A DNA stretch of 27,244 bases from a virus. A program made the position numbers and the translations under genes. Positions 6,467 through 14,900 of the stretch are shown here, piece after piece. Below the pieces are notes generated by a model that was not told where the DNA came from, did not search any database, and worked only from the letters and a program-made list of their open reading frames with translations. Each line of letters opens with the position of its first letter. The first letter of the stretch is position 1. The stretch spans positions 1 through 27,244 of IMG/VR virus record IMGVR_UViG_3300024518_004217, one strand, 5' to 3'.

Positions 6467-6714
6467 CCAAGCGCAGGCGCCGGGTAAAGACGAACACGCG
6501 CCTCGACGCCCGCCCCTCGCTGCAGGAAGCAATCGAGTCAGCGGCCGGGGGCATGGGGGTCGCCGTTGTGCGTCGGGTCCAGAGGGCACGCAGCACAGGC
6601 CGCACCATCGAGGATCAGGCCCGGGCCCGCCGTCGACGAGAAGCACAAGATCGCGAGCGTGAGCGCCGCCGGGCGGCAAGACTACGGACGCGGCTCCGAA
6701 CCCGGGGCCGCTAG
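6463..6714 (+). CDS. Arg-rich small protein 3 of 3
   Basis: 83 residues, start overlapping the preceding stop (ATGA). It begins MTKRRRRVKT. The C-terminal 35 residues are almost entirely Arg, Ala and Glu in a long helix (ARARRRREAQ, ERRRAARLRT). It lacks the TSGGA motif of the other two, so common ancestry is less clear, but size, charge and coupling are the same. A charged helix of this type could bind DNA or RNA or stack against the acidic scaffold encoded next. Role unknown. Confidence 0.65.
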   Translation: MTKRRRRVKTNTRLDARPSLQEAIESAAGGMGVAVVRRVQRARSTGRTIEDQARARRRREAQDRERERRRAARLRTRLRTRGR

Positions 6715-6723
6715 GGAGGGACC

Positions 6724-7875
6724 ATGGCCGAGGAACAGACCGAGACCGCCCCCGAGGCGGGAGCCGAACCCGTGCAGCCGCCGCCGGACGTGTCCGCTGC
6801 GGACGGGGAAAAGATCATCGAATCCGCCGCCGAGGCGGCCGAGCTCCACGCAAGAGCGGGTGAGCGCAGAAACAAGGGCGATCAAGACGCCTTCGCTCGA
6901 GCCATGGAAGCCATGGGCGGGGAGCCGGAGGTTTCCGAGCCGAAGCCGGAGGTTTCCGAGCCGAAGCCGGAGGTTTCCGAGCCGAAGCCGGAAGCAGCGC
7001 CCGCGGAAAGCAAGGGGGCGGAGGCCGCCGCCGAGACGGGCGCCCCCGAGCCCGGGCCCGAGGCGGTTCCCCAGGAGCGTGCCCGGTGGGCGGCGCTGAC
7101 CCAGGCCGAGCAGCGCATCACCCAGCAGCGCCGGGAGATGAAAGCAGACATGGAGGCGCTCAGGCAGGAGCGCGCCAAGTTTGAGGCGAAACTGCAGGGC
7201 CTGGCCAAGCTCGACGGCGGCGACGCCGTCGGCGGGCTCGCGGATCTCGGGATCTCCTACAACGATCTCACCGCATCCGTGCTCAAGAGCGGCGACCCAT
7301 CGCAGAAGATCGAGCCGCACCTGGAGCCCCTACAGAAGCAACTGGCCGAGATGGAAACGCGCCTCAAGGCCCGCGAGGAGGCGGTGGCCCAGCGCGACCA
7401 ACAGCAACAGATGGCCGGGGTTATGACCACCATCCGCGCCACCATCGAGGGTGGAAAGGAGGAGCGATACGAGCTTCTGAGCTCCTATCCGAACGCGGAA
7501 CACGAGGTGTTCACGCTGATCAAAACGGAATGGGAGCGCGCGGGTTCTCCGTCTGATCTGAACGGCAACCCACAGGCCACGTTGACGAGGGAGCAGGCCG
7601 CGGATAGGCTTGAGGCGCATCTACTCGAGGAGGCGACCTCACGCCTGAGCGCCAAAAAGGTCCGGGCCCTCCTCGAAAACGGTGCGAAGCAGACGCAAAA
7701 GACACCGGCAGCTCCGAGCGCGAATCAGGGGCAGAAGACGGGACGAAAGCGTCCCAAGACCCAAACCCTGACAAACAACCAATCCGGGCAGGTGGCTCGT
7801 ACCGGTGGAGTGGACTACTCCGCCGCGGCGTGTCGCGCCCGGGCGCTCGAGGCGATGCAGGAGGAAGGGGAATAG
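6724..7875 (+). CDS. Probable scaffolding protein
   Basis: 383 residues, acidic, directly upstream of the major capsid gene, with AGGGA before ATG 6724. The N-terminal 110 residues are Glu/Pro/Ala-rich and include three identical 7-residue repeats (EVSEPKP, residues 69-89). Two coiled-coil-like stretches follow (about 124-162, with ALRQERAKFE, and about 199-230, with LQKQLAEMETR). The basic C-terminal region (about 330-360, GRKRPKTQT) would suit contact with the coat protein. Composition and position are classical for scaffolds that direct procapsid assembly and then leave. No protease motif was noticed. Confidence 0.8.
   Translation: MAEEQTETAPEAGAEPVQPPPDVSAADGEKIIESAAEAAELHARAGERRNKGDQDAFARAMEAMGGEPEVSEPKPEVSEPKPEVSEPKPEAAPAESKGAEAAAETGAPEPGPEAVPQERARWAALTQAEQRITQQRREMKADMEALRQERAKFEAKLQGLAKLDGGDAVGGLADLGISYNDLTASVLKSGDPSQKIEPHLEPLQKQLAEMETRLKAREEAVAQRDQQQQMAGVMTTIRATIEGGKEERYELLSSYPNAEHEVFTLIKTEWERAGSPSDLNGNPQATLTREQAADRLEAHLLEEATSRLSAKKVRALLENGAKQTQKTPAAPSANQGQKTGRKRPKTQTLTNNQSGQVARTGGVDYSAAACRARALEAMQEEGE
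6928..6990 (+). repeat. Three perfect 21-bp tandem repeats in the scaffold gene
   Basis: The unit encoding EVSEPKP occurs three times with no mismatch (6928-6948, 6949-6969, 6970-6990). Identity at third codon positions points to recent expansion by slippage. The repeat keeps frame and lengthens an acidic/Pro-rich linker between the N-terminus and the coiled coil. Copy number could vary between related phages, or reflect an assembly choice. Confidence 0.95.
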
Positions 7876-7913
7876 TCCCCGCCGGCCATCGCCCTCTATA
7901 GGAGGAGCCGACA

Positions 7914-9149
7914 ATGGCCGCCGATCAGACTACCTACGCTGCGGTACTCAAGCAGCTGTGGCCGCAGCGCCGCGTCAACAACCTCGCGTATCAGTTCAGC
8001 GCTTTCTGGGCCATGGTCGAGAAAGAACAGGACTTCTACGAAGAGATCAAGCACGTCGCGCTGCAGTACGGAAACCCACAGGGACGGTCCGCGGCATTCG
8101 CGACCGCCCAGAGCAACGCCGGCAACGCAGCGCTGGCAAAGTTCCAGGTCACGATCATCGACGACTTCGCGGTTGGCGTGGTCAACGGCCGGACGCTCGA
8201 GACGACTCGGCACAACAAGGGTGCCCTGCTCTCGGCGGTCGAGACCGAGACCAAGAGTTCCCTGGAGGAGCTCGCCAACACCCTGAGCTTCGACCTCTGG
8301 AGCGTGGGAGATGGCGTGCGCGGCGCGGTGGGCTCCGGCCTTTCCTCCGCGGATCTCGTCCTCGCGGACATCAACACCGTGGTCAACTTCGAGGTGGGGA
8401 TGACGGTCCAGCTGGCGCTGACCAGGACCGGCGCGGTTCGCGTGGGAACGGCGGTCATCTCGGACATCGACCCGGACACCGGCACCCTCACAACGGCCGG
8501 CGGCAACTGGGACGTCCAGATCACCACCCCCGCCAACGGAGACTTCATCTTCGTCGAGGGCGACGCGGCCAACACGGGCGCGCTCGTCAAGGCTTCGGGC
8601 GTCCCCGCCTGGGTCCCGACCACGACTCCCACCGCCACCACGTTCTTCGGCCTCGACCGGACCTCCCACACGGACCGCCTCGGCGGGATCCGTCAGGACG
8701 GCACCGGATTCGGCACCATCGCGGAGACGATCAAGGCGCTCGGCGCCAAGATCCGCTTCCGTGGCGGACGCCGGGCACGCCCCGATGTGGTGTTCATGAA
8801 CACCCTCGACATCGACAACCTCGACATCGAGCTGGGCTCCAACCGGCGTTACACCCGGGTGGACGTGCCCGATGCGGACGTCGGCTTCGACGCGATCGAG
8901 TTCGCGACCCCCGCGGGCCGCATCCGCGCCATCGAGGATCGGTATCTGCCGCCGGGCAACGCCTGGATGCTGCAGATGAACACCTGGAAGTTCGGCAGCG
9001 TCGATCAGGCGCCGCGGATCATCCAGCACGACGGAAACCGCCTGCTCCGGCAGAGCGCGGCGGACGGCGTGGAGTTCCGAGCGGTCTATCGTGGACAGCT
9101 CTGGTGCGACGCTCCGGGGTGGAACGGCTACACTTCGTTGCCGGCCTGA
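7914..9149 (+). CDS. Major capsid protein
   Basis: 411 residues with the strong ribosome site AGGAGGAG before ATG 7914. Assigned by position after the scaffold, by length and by overall pattern: an N-terminal arm with FWAMVEKEQDFYEEI, a long spine-type helix region (about 90-130), and a C-terminal stretch with NAWMLQMNTWKFGS (about 344-357) and an aromatic end, all typical of HK97-fold coat proteins of podovirus-like phages. Residues about 152-222 form a beta-rich stretch (FEVGMTVQLAL, GTLTTAGGNW, GDFIFVEGD) that looks like an inserted or extended surface domain. A strong hairpin follows the gene. Confidence 0.87.
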   Translation: MAADQTTYAAVLKQLWPQRRVNNLAYQFSAFWAMVEKEQDFYEEIKHVALQYGNPQGRSAAFATAQSNAGNAALAKFQVTIIDDFAVGVVNGRTLETTRHNKGALLSAVETETKSSLEELANTLSFDLWSVGDGVRGAVGSGLSSADLVLADINTVVNFEVGMTVQLALTRTGAVRVGTAVISDIDPDTGTLTTAGGNWDVQITTPANGDFIFVEGDAANTGALVKASGVPAWVPTTTPTATTFFGLDRTSHTDRLGGIRQDGTGFGTIAETIKALGAKIRFRGGRRARPDVVFMNTLDIDNLDIELGSNRRYTRVDVPDADVGFDAIEFATPAGRIRAIEDRYLPPGNAWMLQMNTWKFGSVDQAPRIIQHDGNRLLRQSAADGVEFRAVYRGQLWCDAPGWNGYTSLPA

Positions 9150-9159
9150 TGAGATGATC

Positions 9160-9185
9160 GGGGGGTCGGTGGGGCCTGACCCCCC
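9160..9185 (+). terminator. Hairpin after the capsid gene
   Basis: GGGGGGTC (9160-9167) pairs perfectly with GACCCCCC (9178-9185) across a 10-base loop, ten bases after the capsid stop. No T-tract follows, so it may act as a partial terminator, an attenuator or an mRNA stabiliser that raises capsid mRNA over distal genes. The 99-base gap around it (9150-9248) is the largest gene-free stretch in the structural block. Confidence 0.65.
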
Positions 9186-9248
9186 CTCGGCCTCGGCGCT
9201 TCTGCAGCCGGCCCCCCGCTCAACCTCTCATCACCTGGAGAAAAGAAC

Positions 9249-9620
9249 ATGGGAAGCACTCGCAACCTTCAGCTCGTCAAGTCCGGCACCCGGGAGCTCG
9301 TGATCGTCGCGGGCAGCTTTGCGCCGGACACCGCGAACCCACCGACCGACGTTCGGGGGGATGGGTTCACCGTCGCCCGGAGCGGCGCCGGTCTGTTCGT
9401 CCTCACGCTCGACAAGGTGTGGCCGGAGCTCGAAAGCGCCGTGGCCACCGTCCAGCTCGCGGTCGCCGCTGATCTGGATGCCCAGATCGGGTCGGTGGAC
9501 CTGTCGGCAAAGACCGTGGAGATCCGCCTTCTGGTGGCCGCGGTCGAAACCGACATGGCCGCGAACGCCAACAACAGGGTGAATTTCGTCCTGGCCCTCA
9601 AGAACACCTCGGTTTCGTAA
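9249..9620 (+). CDS. Probable small head or decoration protein
   Basis: 123 residues, ribosome site TGGAG before ATG 9249. Mostly alternating hydrophobic/polar beta-type sequence (LVIVAGSFAP, LFVLTLDKVW, VATVQLAVAA, VEIRLLVAA) with a short C-terminal strand. Its place straight after the capsid gene and its compact beta-rich nature suit a capsid decoration/cement or head-completion protein. It has no close match that I recognise, so the role is inferred from context. No signal peptide or membrane segment is seen. Confidence 0.65.
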   Translation: MGSTRNLQLVKSGTRELVIVAGSFAPDTANPPTDVRGDGFTVARSGAGLFVLTLDKVWPELESAVATVQLAVAADLDAQIGSVDLSAKTVEIRLLVAAVETDMAANANNRVNFVLALKNTSVS

Positions 9621-9845
9621 GTGCCCGAGGGGAAGGGGAAGTTGGCCCTTCTGGTAGCCGGTCCGCCTCCGGGTGAAAGCCCGGGGCCGACCGGCCCTCC
9701 GGGGAAGGCAGAGCCGGGCCTCGAGCTCGCAGCGCGCGACGTCATCGGGGCGCTCGAGCGCAAGGAGGCGGGGGCGTTCACCGACGCGATGCTAGACTTC
9801 ATCGCGATGGCTCAGGGGCGCATGGGCGAAGACGACGAGGGCTAA
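9621..9845 (+). CDS. Small protein with a Gly/Pro stretch
   Basis: 74 residues from a GTG immediately after the previous TAA. Residues about 13-31 are Gly/Pro-rich and briefly collagen-like (GPTGPPGK), followed by a helical acidic half (AARDVIGALERKEAG, DDEG at the end). It abuts the next gene without a gap (TAA then GTG). Probably a structural or assembly accessory protein by location. No family is recognised. Confidence 0.65.
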   Translation: MPEGKGKLALLVAGPPPGESPGPTGPPGKAEPGLELAARDVIGALERKEAGAFTDAMLDFIAMAQGRMGEDDEG

Positions 9846-10538
9846 GTGGCAAAGACGCGGACGCTTGGGGAGATGACGTGTGACGCTCGGGAGACGGCCG
9901 ACATGGTCCACTCCAAGTTTGTCACCGACACCGAGATCCGCCGACAGATCAACCTGGGCCTGGCCGACGTCTACGACAAGCTGGTGCAGGCCCGGGGGGA
10001 TCACTACTTCCGGGTGGAGCTCCCGGCCACCACGGTCGCCCTCGACCCGCTCGTTGGCCTGCCGGTGACCTTCTACAAGCTGCTCGGGATCGACGTCGCG
10101 GTGGGCGGTCGCAACTTCCAGGCGGAGCCGATGACGTGGCATCGCCGGAACGATTTCCAGTTTCAGGTCGGGTGGGCGACGGGCGCCCCGGTGTTCTACG
10201 AGCCCGAGGGCGCCAACCTGCGCTTTTGGCCGACCCCCGGAGCGGCTCACCCGCTCACGATCTGGTATGTGCCCTACTTCGTCGACCTCGAAAACGAAGA
10301 GGACCTCTTCGACGGCGTCAACGGGTTCGAGGAGTATGCAGTGCTGAGCGCTGCGATCTGGTGCGTCAACAAACAGGACGGCGACCCAACGGCGTTGCTC
10401 CTCGAGCGCAACCGCATCGAAAAGCGCATCCAGCGGATGAGCAAGACCCGGGACCAGGGCAACGCGACCCGCCCGCGCAACGTGCGCCGCAGCCACCGCA
10501 CGGATCGCGATCTGGTGGACCTGCGATACTGGAGGTGA
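9846..10538 (+). CDS. Head-tail adaptor (short-tail joining protein)
   Basis: 230 residues from GTG 9846, with GAGGG just upstream. The helical N-terminus TDTEIRRQINLGLADVYDKL (about 27-46), a central beta region with GAPVFYEPEGANLRFWPTP (about 117-135), and a C-terminal Arg-rich helix match the general pattern of podovirus adaptor proteins (T7 gp11/P22 gp4-type). These form the ring between portal and tail nozzle. It precedes the tail hub candidate, as expected. The family assignment is by pattern and context. Confidence 0.7.
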   Translation: MAKTRTLGEMTCDARETADMVHSKFVTDTEIRRQINLGLADVYDKLVQARGDHYFRVELPATTVALDPLVGLPVTFYKLLGIDVAVGGRNFQAEPMTWHRRNDFQFQVGWATGAPVFYEPEGANLRFWPTPGAAHPLTIWYVPYFVDLENEEDLFDGVNGFEEYAVLSAAIWCVNKQDGDPTALLLERNRIEKRIQRMSKTRDQGNATRPRNVRRSHRTDRDLVDLRYWR

Positions 10539-10542
10539 CCCC

Positions 10543-10869
10543 GTGGCGCGGCTCACCACACCCAAGCAAAAGCGGCTGCAGGAGCCGAGTTCGGCCGCAA
10601 ACCGCGACGCTGAGGCAACCCGGCAGCAGACTCGCCAGCTGTTCGACAACGTCCCGTTTCTCGACGGCAACGCCGTGATCGACATCACGATCCCCGCCGC
10701 GGTCCTGACCAACGTAGAGCACGGCCTCGAGCGCGTCCCCCAGGGCTACATTGTCACGAAGGCCACCCTGGCCGACACGGTTCCGCGCTTCGTGAGCGCC
10801 GACGACCGACTCGCTGTGATGTTCATCACCGGGGCCACGGACTGGAACGGGGATCTCTGGTTCTTCTGA
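10543..10869 (+). CDS. Small conserved podophage structural protein
   Basis: 108 residues from GTG 10543, with a very strong ribosome site (GGAGGTGA) at the end of the adaptor gene. The central motif VEHGLERVPQGYIVTKA (about 58-74) followed by beta strands and a C-terminal WFF is a pattern I associate with small proteins encoded beside the adaptor in many short-tailed phages (nHGLgr.P.G..v). Probably a minor virion protein or chaperone of the tail joint. Its stop overlaps the next ATG (TGATG). Confidence 0.65.
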   Translation: MARLTTPKQKRLQEPSSAANRDAEATRQQTRQLFDNVPFLDGNAVIDITIPAAVLTNVEHGLERVPQGYIVTKATLADTVPRFVSADDRLAVMFITGATDWNGDLWFF

Positions 10870-13800
10870 TGCCGCTGGACTTCACCAACATAGAGACCAA
10901 CTTCGGGCAGGGCCTCGACCAGAAAACCGAGGCCAAGCAGGTCCCCGCGGGAAAGCTGCAGCTCCTGCTCAATGGCGAGTTCTCCAAAGCGGGCTCGATC
11001 AACAAGCGCGCGGGCTACACCGCCCTGCCCGTGCCTGCGCGCGAGGTCTGCACCACGTTCACGCGCGGCAACGAGCTCGTCGTGCACAACGACAAGGGCC
11101 TACAGCACTTCCTGAGCAACCCGACCGTCACGGCATGGATCGACGCCAGCCAAGCCCCGATCGACGGGGACGAGGACCGCTCGCCGCGCTACTGCAACGT
11201 GAGCGCACGAACGATCCGGGGCGTCGAGGAGGAAACCCTCAGCCCTAACCGCCTGTATGTGGATTCGGCGGGCGCGAACGGCTACGACCTCTTCGTCTGG
11301 CACGTGGTCAATGACGCCTCGGGCTCGGGCGCCAACGGCCTGCAGCCCTCGGCGATGATCGTGGATCAGGAGACGGGCGCGGTGGTCCTGGGGCCATCGT
11401 TGCTCGATCCCACGCTTTCGCTCGACGTGACCGAACCGCAGGCCATCGCCATCGGGAACCGCCTGATCATCGTCGCACACGGAGCCCCGGGCACGCAGGA
11501 CATCTACGGCTGGAGCATCGACGTCACGGCGGCGCCGACGAGTTGGCCGGCGGGCACCCTGCTGCGGTCGGACGCCAACATCACCCAGATCCGCAAGGAC
11601 ATCTGCACCGACGGCACGACCCTGTTCCTGTACTACCGCAACAACGTCCCGACCATGACCGTTGCGGAGTTCTCGTCGGCGCTCGTCGCGGGGGTGTCGG
11701 GCACATACGGCGTGGATCCCGCGGACGTGCTGGCGTGCTGCCATCACTCGACCGCGGCGACCAACGCGGTTTTCTGGGCGTCGGCGGCAGCTCAACTCGA
11801 GGTGGCCGGCTACACATCCGGCGGCGGCTTCAGCAACCCATCGAACGTGTTTCCTGGGATGGCGTTGTCTGGTGCGGGTGTCATCAACGCCACATGCATC
11901 GAGGGCGACACCGGAACCTCCGTGTTCGTCATGGACAGCGAGTCGGCGACCGGAACGATCTTCGATCACGCCAAATTCAACGAGGTCACCGACATCACGG
12001 CCGACCCACCGACCATCGGCGCAGGCGAGAAGGGAATCAACCACCTCCGGCTCGGCGGGAAGGCGTTCCGCAACACCGCCACCTCTCCGACGGTCACCTA
12101 CTGGCCGCTCCAGTACGAGTCGGACGCCGATCCGGTGCTCATGATCGCCGAGCTCTTTTTCGAGTCGGTGGCGCAGGGGCACGAGTGGTCCTATTTCGCG
12201 CGCTGGCGGCAGGACACCGTGGAGACCGTCTCGCAGAACTACCTGCCGCTGGTCTCTCCGATCCAGGATACGTTTCCGGGCATCGAGAAGAACGAGCGTT
12301 TCCGCATGGCGATCCCGCGCCGGGTGGCCTTCGAGGTCGTCGGCGGCGTCAAGTCATACACCAAGGGCATCGATCAGGTTCAGGTAGATTTCGTCCGCCC
12401 GAGCGTTGCGAGCGCCGACGGGCTGTCCATCCCCGGCGACGAGCAGCAGGTGTCTGTGCGTCAGGACACCTCGCTAATCACCGGCGGCGTGCTGACCGTC
12501 TATGACGGCGTGTACGTGACGGAGAACGTCACGAACCACCGGCCCGTGATCGCCGAGGTCGACATCCCGGCCGGAACCCACGCCTACAAAGCGATCTATG
12601 AGTTCGAGGACGAGCGGGGCCTGCTCCACCGCAGCGGCCCAAGCGAGGTTATCCGGCTCAACCTCGGCGGCACGGGCGCGTTGATCGACGTCACCAGGTG
12701 CAATCCTTCGTTGTTCTCCGCGTCCCTGGCGTCCCAGCGAAAGATCCGGGTCGTTCTCTTCCGCACCAACTCGGGCGGCAGCCTGTTCTACCGCGCCGGC
12801 GAGCGTGACTATGCACCGACCTCCCTCTCGGCAATCCTCGCCGGCACAGGCACGGTAACGTTCATCGACTCCATCGTGGACGCGGACATCATCGACAACG
12901 AGCTTTTGTATACGACCGGCGGGGTCATCGAAAACGACGCGCCCCCCGCAGCCTTCGCGACCATCAACGCCAAGGATCGCGTATGGATGGTCAACGCCTC
13001 CGACCGCCGTGAAATCTGGTACTCCAAGCTGTTCAACCCGGGCATCGCGGCCGAGTTCGCCGCTTCGTTGACCAAGCGATCCGAGGACGGGGTGGGTCCC
13101 ATCAACGCCATTGCGTCGCTCGACGAAAAGGTTTTGGTTTTCCACGAGGACGAGATCTTCGTCCTGTTCGGCGACGGGCCCAACAACAGCGGACAGCAGG
13201 ACACGTTCTCGGAGCTCGAGCGCGTCACCACCCCCGTCGGCTGCATCAACAAAAACTCGGTCGTCACCACCCCCGTCGGCGTGATGTTCCAGTCCAAGCG
13301 CGGCATCGAGCTTATCGACCGCTCGCTGCAGGTCGGGTTCATCGGCGCCGCCGTGGAGACCTTCGGCACGCTCAAGGTCGCCTCCGCGGTCGTGCACTCG
13401 CAGAAGTCTGAAGTGAGGTTCACGCTGGCGAACGCCACGCGCAACGTCCTCGTCTACAACTACTTCTTCCAGCAGTGGGGGACGTACGCGATCAGCGGCA
13501 ACCCCACCATCAACTCGAGCGCCACGCTCTGGGAAGATCAGCATGTGATGGCGGGAGGCGTGTCCGGCGCGGGCGTCGCACACGTCCAAGAGGCGGACAA
13601 GTTCGAGGACGCGGGCAACTGGTACTCCCTGCTCCTGCAGACGGCGTGGATGAAGTTCGCTGGGCTGTCTGGGTTCAAGCGGATCCAGCGGCTCGCGCTC
13701 CTGACCGACAAGCTCAGCGAGTACCCGCTGCGGGTGATCCTGCACTACGACTGGGACCTGGCGGATTTCGACACCATCGACTTCGAGGCCAAGGCGATCA

Positions 13801-14018
13801 GCCTCGGCGGCACCCTGCCGGTGGGGGACGGGCGCTACCGTATCCACATGCCCCGGCAGAAGCTGACCTCGGTGGCCCTGACGATCTCGGATCAGGCCCC
13901 GGCGCGGCAGGGTCCTGTGCTACCCCAGTACGTGGACACGTTCAGCATCCAGGGGCTACAGTTCAGGGTGGGCCTGAAAAAGGGCCTGGCCAAGCTCGCG
14001 GCGGGGCGATCGGAGTAG
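10869..14018 (+). CDS. Large tail hub/nozzle protein
   Basis: 1049 residues, the largest protein in the window. The N-terminus (about 1-60), with NFGQGLDQKTEAKQVP then LLNGEFSKAGSINKRAGY, matches the start pattern of podovirus tail tube/nozzle proteins (T7 gp12/P22 gp10-type, where a 'gkl..l.N..f...G.i.kR.Gy' signature recurs). The remainder is beta-rich, with many short strands and no membrane segment. It would form the nozzle below the adaptor and carry fibres. It is longer than the P22-type protein (about 470) and T7-type (about 790), so extra domains are likely, probably in the middle and C-terminal thirds. Located exactly after adaptor and joint genes. Confidence 0.72.
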   Translation: MPLDFTNIETNFGQGLDQKTEAKQVPAGKLQLLLNGEFSKAGSINKRAGYTALPVPAREVCTTFTRGNELVVHNDKGLQHFLSNPTVTAWIDASQAPIDGDEDRSPRYCNVSARTIRGVEEETLSPNRLYVDSAGANGYDLFVWHVVNDASGSGANGLQPSAMIVDQETGAVVLGPSLLDPTLSLDVTEPQAIAIGNRLIIVAHGAPGTQDIYGWSIDVTAAPTSWPAGTLLRSDANITQIRKDICTDGTTLFLYYRNNVPTMTVAEFSSALVAGVSGTYGVDPADVLACCHHSTAATNAVFWASAAAQLEVAGYTSGGGFSNPSNVFPGMALSGAGVINATCIEGDTGTSVFVMDSESATGTIFDHAKFNEVTDITADPPTIGAGEKGINHLRLGGKAFRNTATSPTVTYWPLQYESDADPVLMIAELFFESVAQGHEWSYFARWRQDTVETVSQNYLPLVSPIQDTFPGIEKNERFRMAIPRRVAFEVVGGVKSYTKGIDQVQVDFVRPSVASADGLSIPGDEQQVSVRQDTSLITGGVLTVYDGVYVTENVTNHRPVIAEVDIPAGTHAYKAIYEFEDERGLLHRSGPSEVIRLNLGGTGALIDVTRCNPSLFSASLASQRKIRVVLFRTNSGGSLFYRAGERDYAPTSLSAILAGTGTVTFIDSIVDADIIDNELLYTTGGVIENDAPPAAFATINAKDRVWMVNASDRREIWYSKLFNPGIAAEFAASLTKRSEDGVGPINAIASLDEKVLVFHEDEIFVLFGDGPNNSGQQDTFSELERVTTPVGCINKNSVVTTPVGVMFQSKRGIELIDRSLQVGFIGAAVETFGTLKVASAVVHSQKSEVRFTLANATRNVLVYNYFFQQWGTYAISGNPTINSSATLWEDQHVMAGGVSGAGVAHVQEADKFEDAGNWYSLLLQTAWMKFAGLSGFKRIQRLALLTDKLSEYPLRVILHYDWDLADFDTIDFEAKAISLGGTLPVGDGRYRIHMPRQKLTSVALTISDQAPARQGPVLPQYVDTFSIQGLQFRVGLKKGLAKLAAGRSE

Positions 14019-14021
14019 AAC

Positions 14022-14897
14022 ATGGCAGGCGGCGGCGACATCTTCGGCATCACGCCCCCCGGCGCGGCAGGGATCACCCCCACGACGCCACCCCAGCGCC
14101 AGCATTTCGGCGGCTCGGCGGAAGAGGCCGAGCGCATGCGGACGCGCTCCGAGCGTGGCTTCGCCAACGCGCCCAACCAGCAGTCTGGGCAGGCGGACAT
14201 CGCTCGAGCCCTCGGAGCTCGTGGCCAGCAGCAGGATCTGGCGGGCAACATCCAGGGCTTTCTCAGAGGGGAGTCCCCGAGCCAGGCTGAGGCCCAGTTC
14301 CGGGAGAACCTCGCAAGCGCCATCGGCGGCCAGTTCGCCATCGGGGCATCGGGCAGGGGTAACCCTGCGCTGGCACTCCGGCAGGCGCAGCGCGGAGCCG
14401 GTGAGCTCAGTCTCACCGCAGCCCAGCAGGCGGCTCAGCTTCGGGCGGCCGAGGAGGCGCAGGCGCGCGCCCAACTCGGGCAGCTTCTCGGGCAGACCCG
14501 GGGCCAGGACATCAGCCAGCTTGGGGCAGCCCAGAACCAGCAGGCCCTGAACCAGCAGCAGCAGCAGGCGTTTCTGCAGGCCCTCCTGCAGCAGTCCCAG
14601 GGACAGCTCGGAGCAGACACCGCGCAGTCGCAGTTGCTCTTGCAGCAGCAGCTCGCGCAGCAGCAGGCCGAGCAGGGCCAGCAGGATCAACTGCTACAGC
14701 TTCTCGGAGCGGGCATCGGTGCTGCGGGCTCTATCGGCGGGGCTCTCCTCGGTGGCCCCGTCGGCGCAGCAGCTGGAGGCGCTGCCGGCGGGGCTCTTGG
14801 AAACGCTATCTCCGGCAAGGGCGGCGGGGGCGGGGCGGACAAGCCCCTACACCCCGGAACGATCGACCGAGGCCGGTCTGGCATCGGCGGGCTGTAA
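14022..14897 (+). CDS. Gln-rich ejection (internal virion) protein
   Basis: 291 residues. After an ordered N-terminal third, residues about 130-230 are strongly Gln/Ala-rich and helical (ALNQQQQQAFLQ, LLLQQQLAQQQAEQ). They are followed by a Gly/Ala hydrophobic segment (about 228-262) able to insert into a membrane, then a short polar tail. This is the common design of small podovirus DNA-ejection proteins that leave the head with the genome and help form a trans-envelope channel. ATG 14022 has GGAG upstream and lies 3 bases after the hub stop. No enzymatic motif is seen. Confidence 0.7.
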   Translation: MAGGGDIFGITPPGAAGITPTTPPQRQHFGGSAEEAERMRTRSERGFANAPNQQSGQADIARALGARGQQQDLAGNIQGFLRGESPSQAEAQFRENLASAIGGQFAIGASGRGNPALALRQAQRGAGELSLTAAQQAAQLRAAEEAQARAQLGQLLGQTRGQDISQLGAAQNQQALNQQQQQAFLQALLQQSQGQLGADTAQSQLLLQQQLAQQQAEQGQQDQLLQLLGAGIGAAGSIGGALLGGPVGAAAGGAAGGALGNAISGKGGGGGADKPLHPGTIDRGRSGIGGL

Positions 14898-14900
14898 CCC

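Noticed and set aside
9621-9845. Collagen-like fibre protein
   Set aside because: The Gly-Pro stretch is too short for a collagen triple helix; the rest is an acidic helix.
12474-13847. Long minus-strand open frame of 457 codons opposite the tail hub gene
   Set aside because: A shadow frame caused by third-position GC bias. The composition (Val/Asp/Arg/Gly/His) is typical of antisense frames and it lies entirely inside a convincing plus-strand gene.
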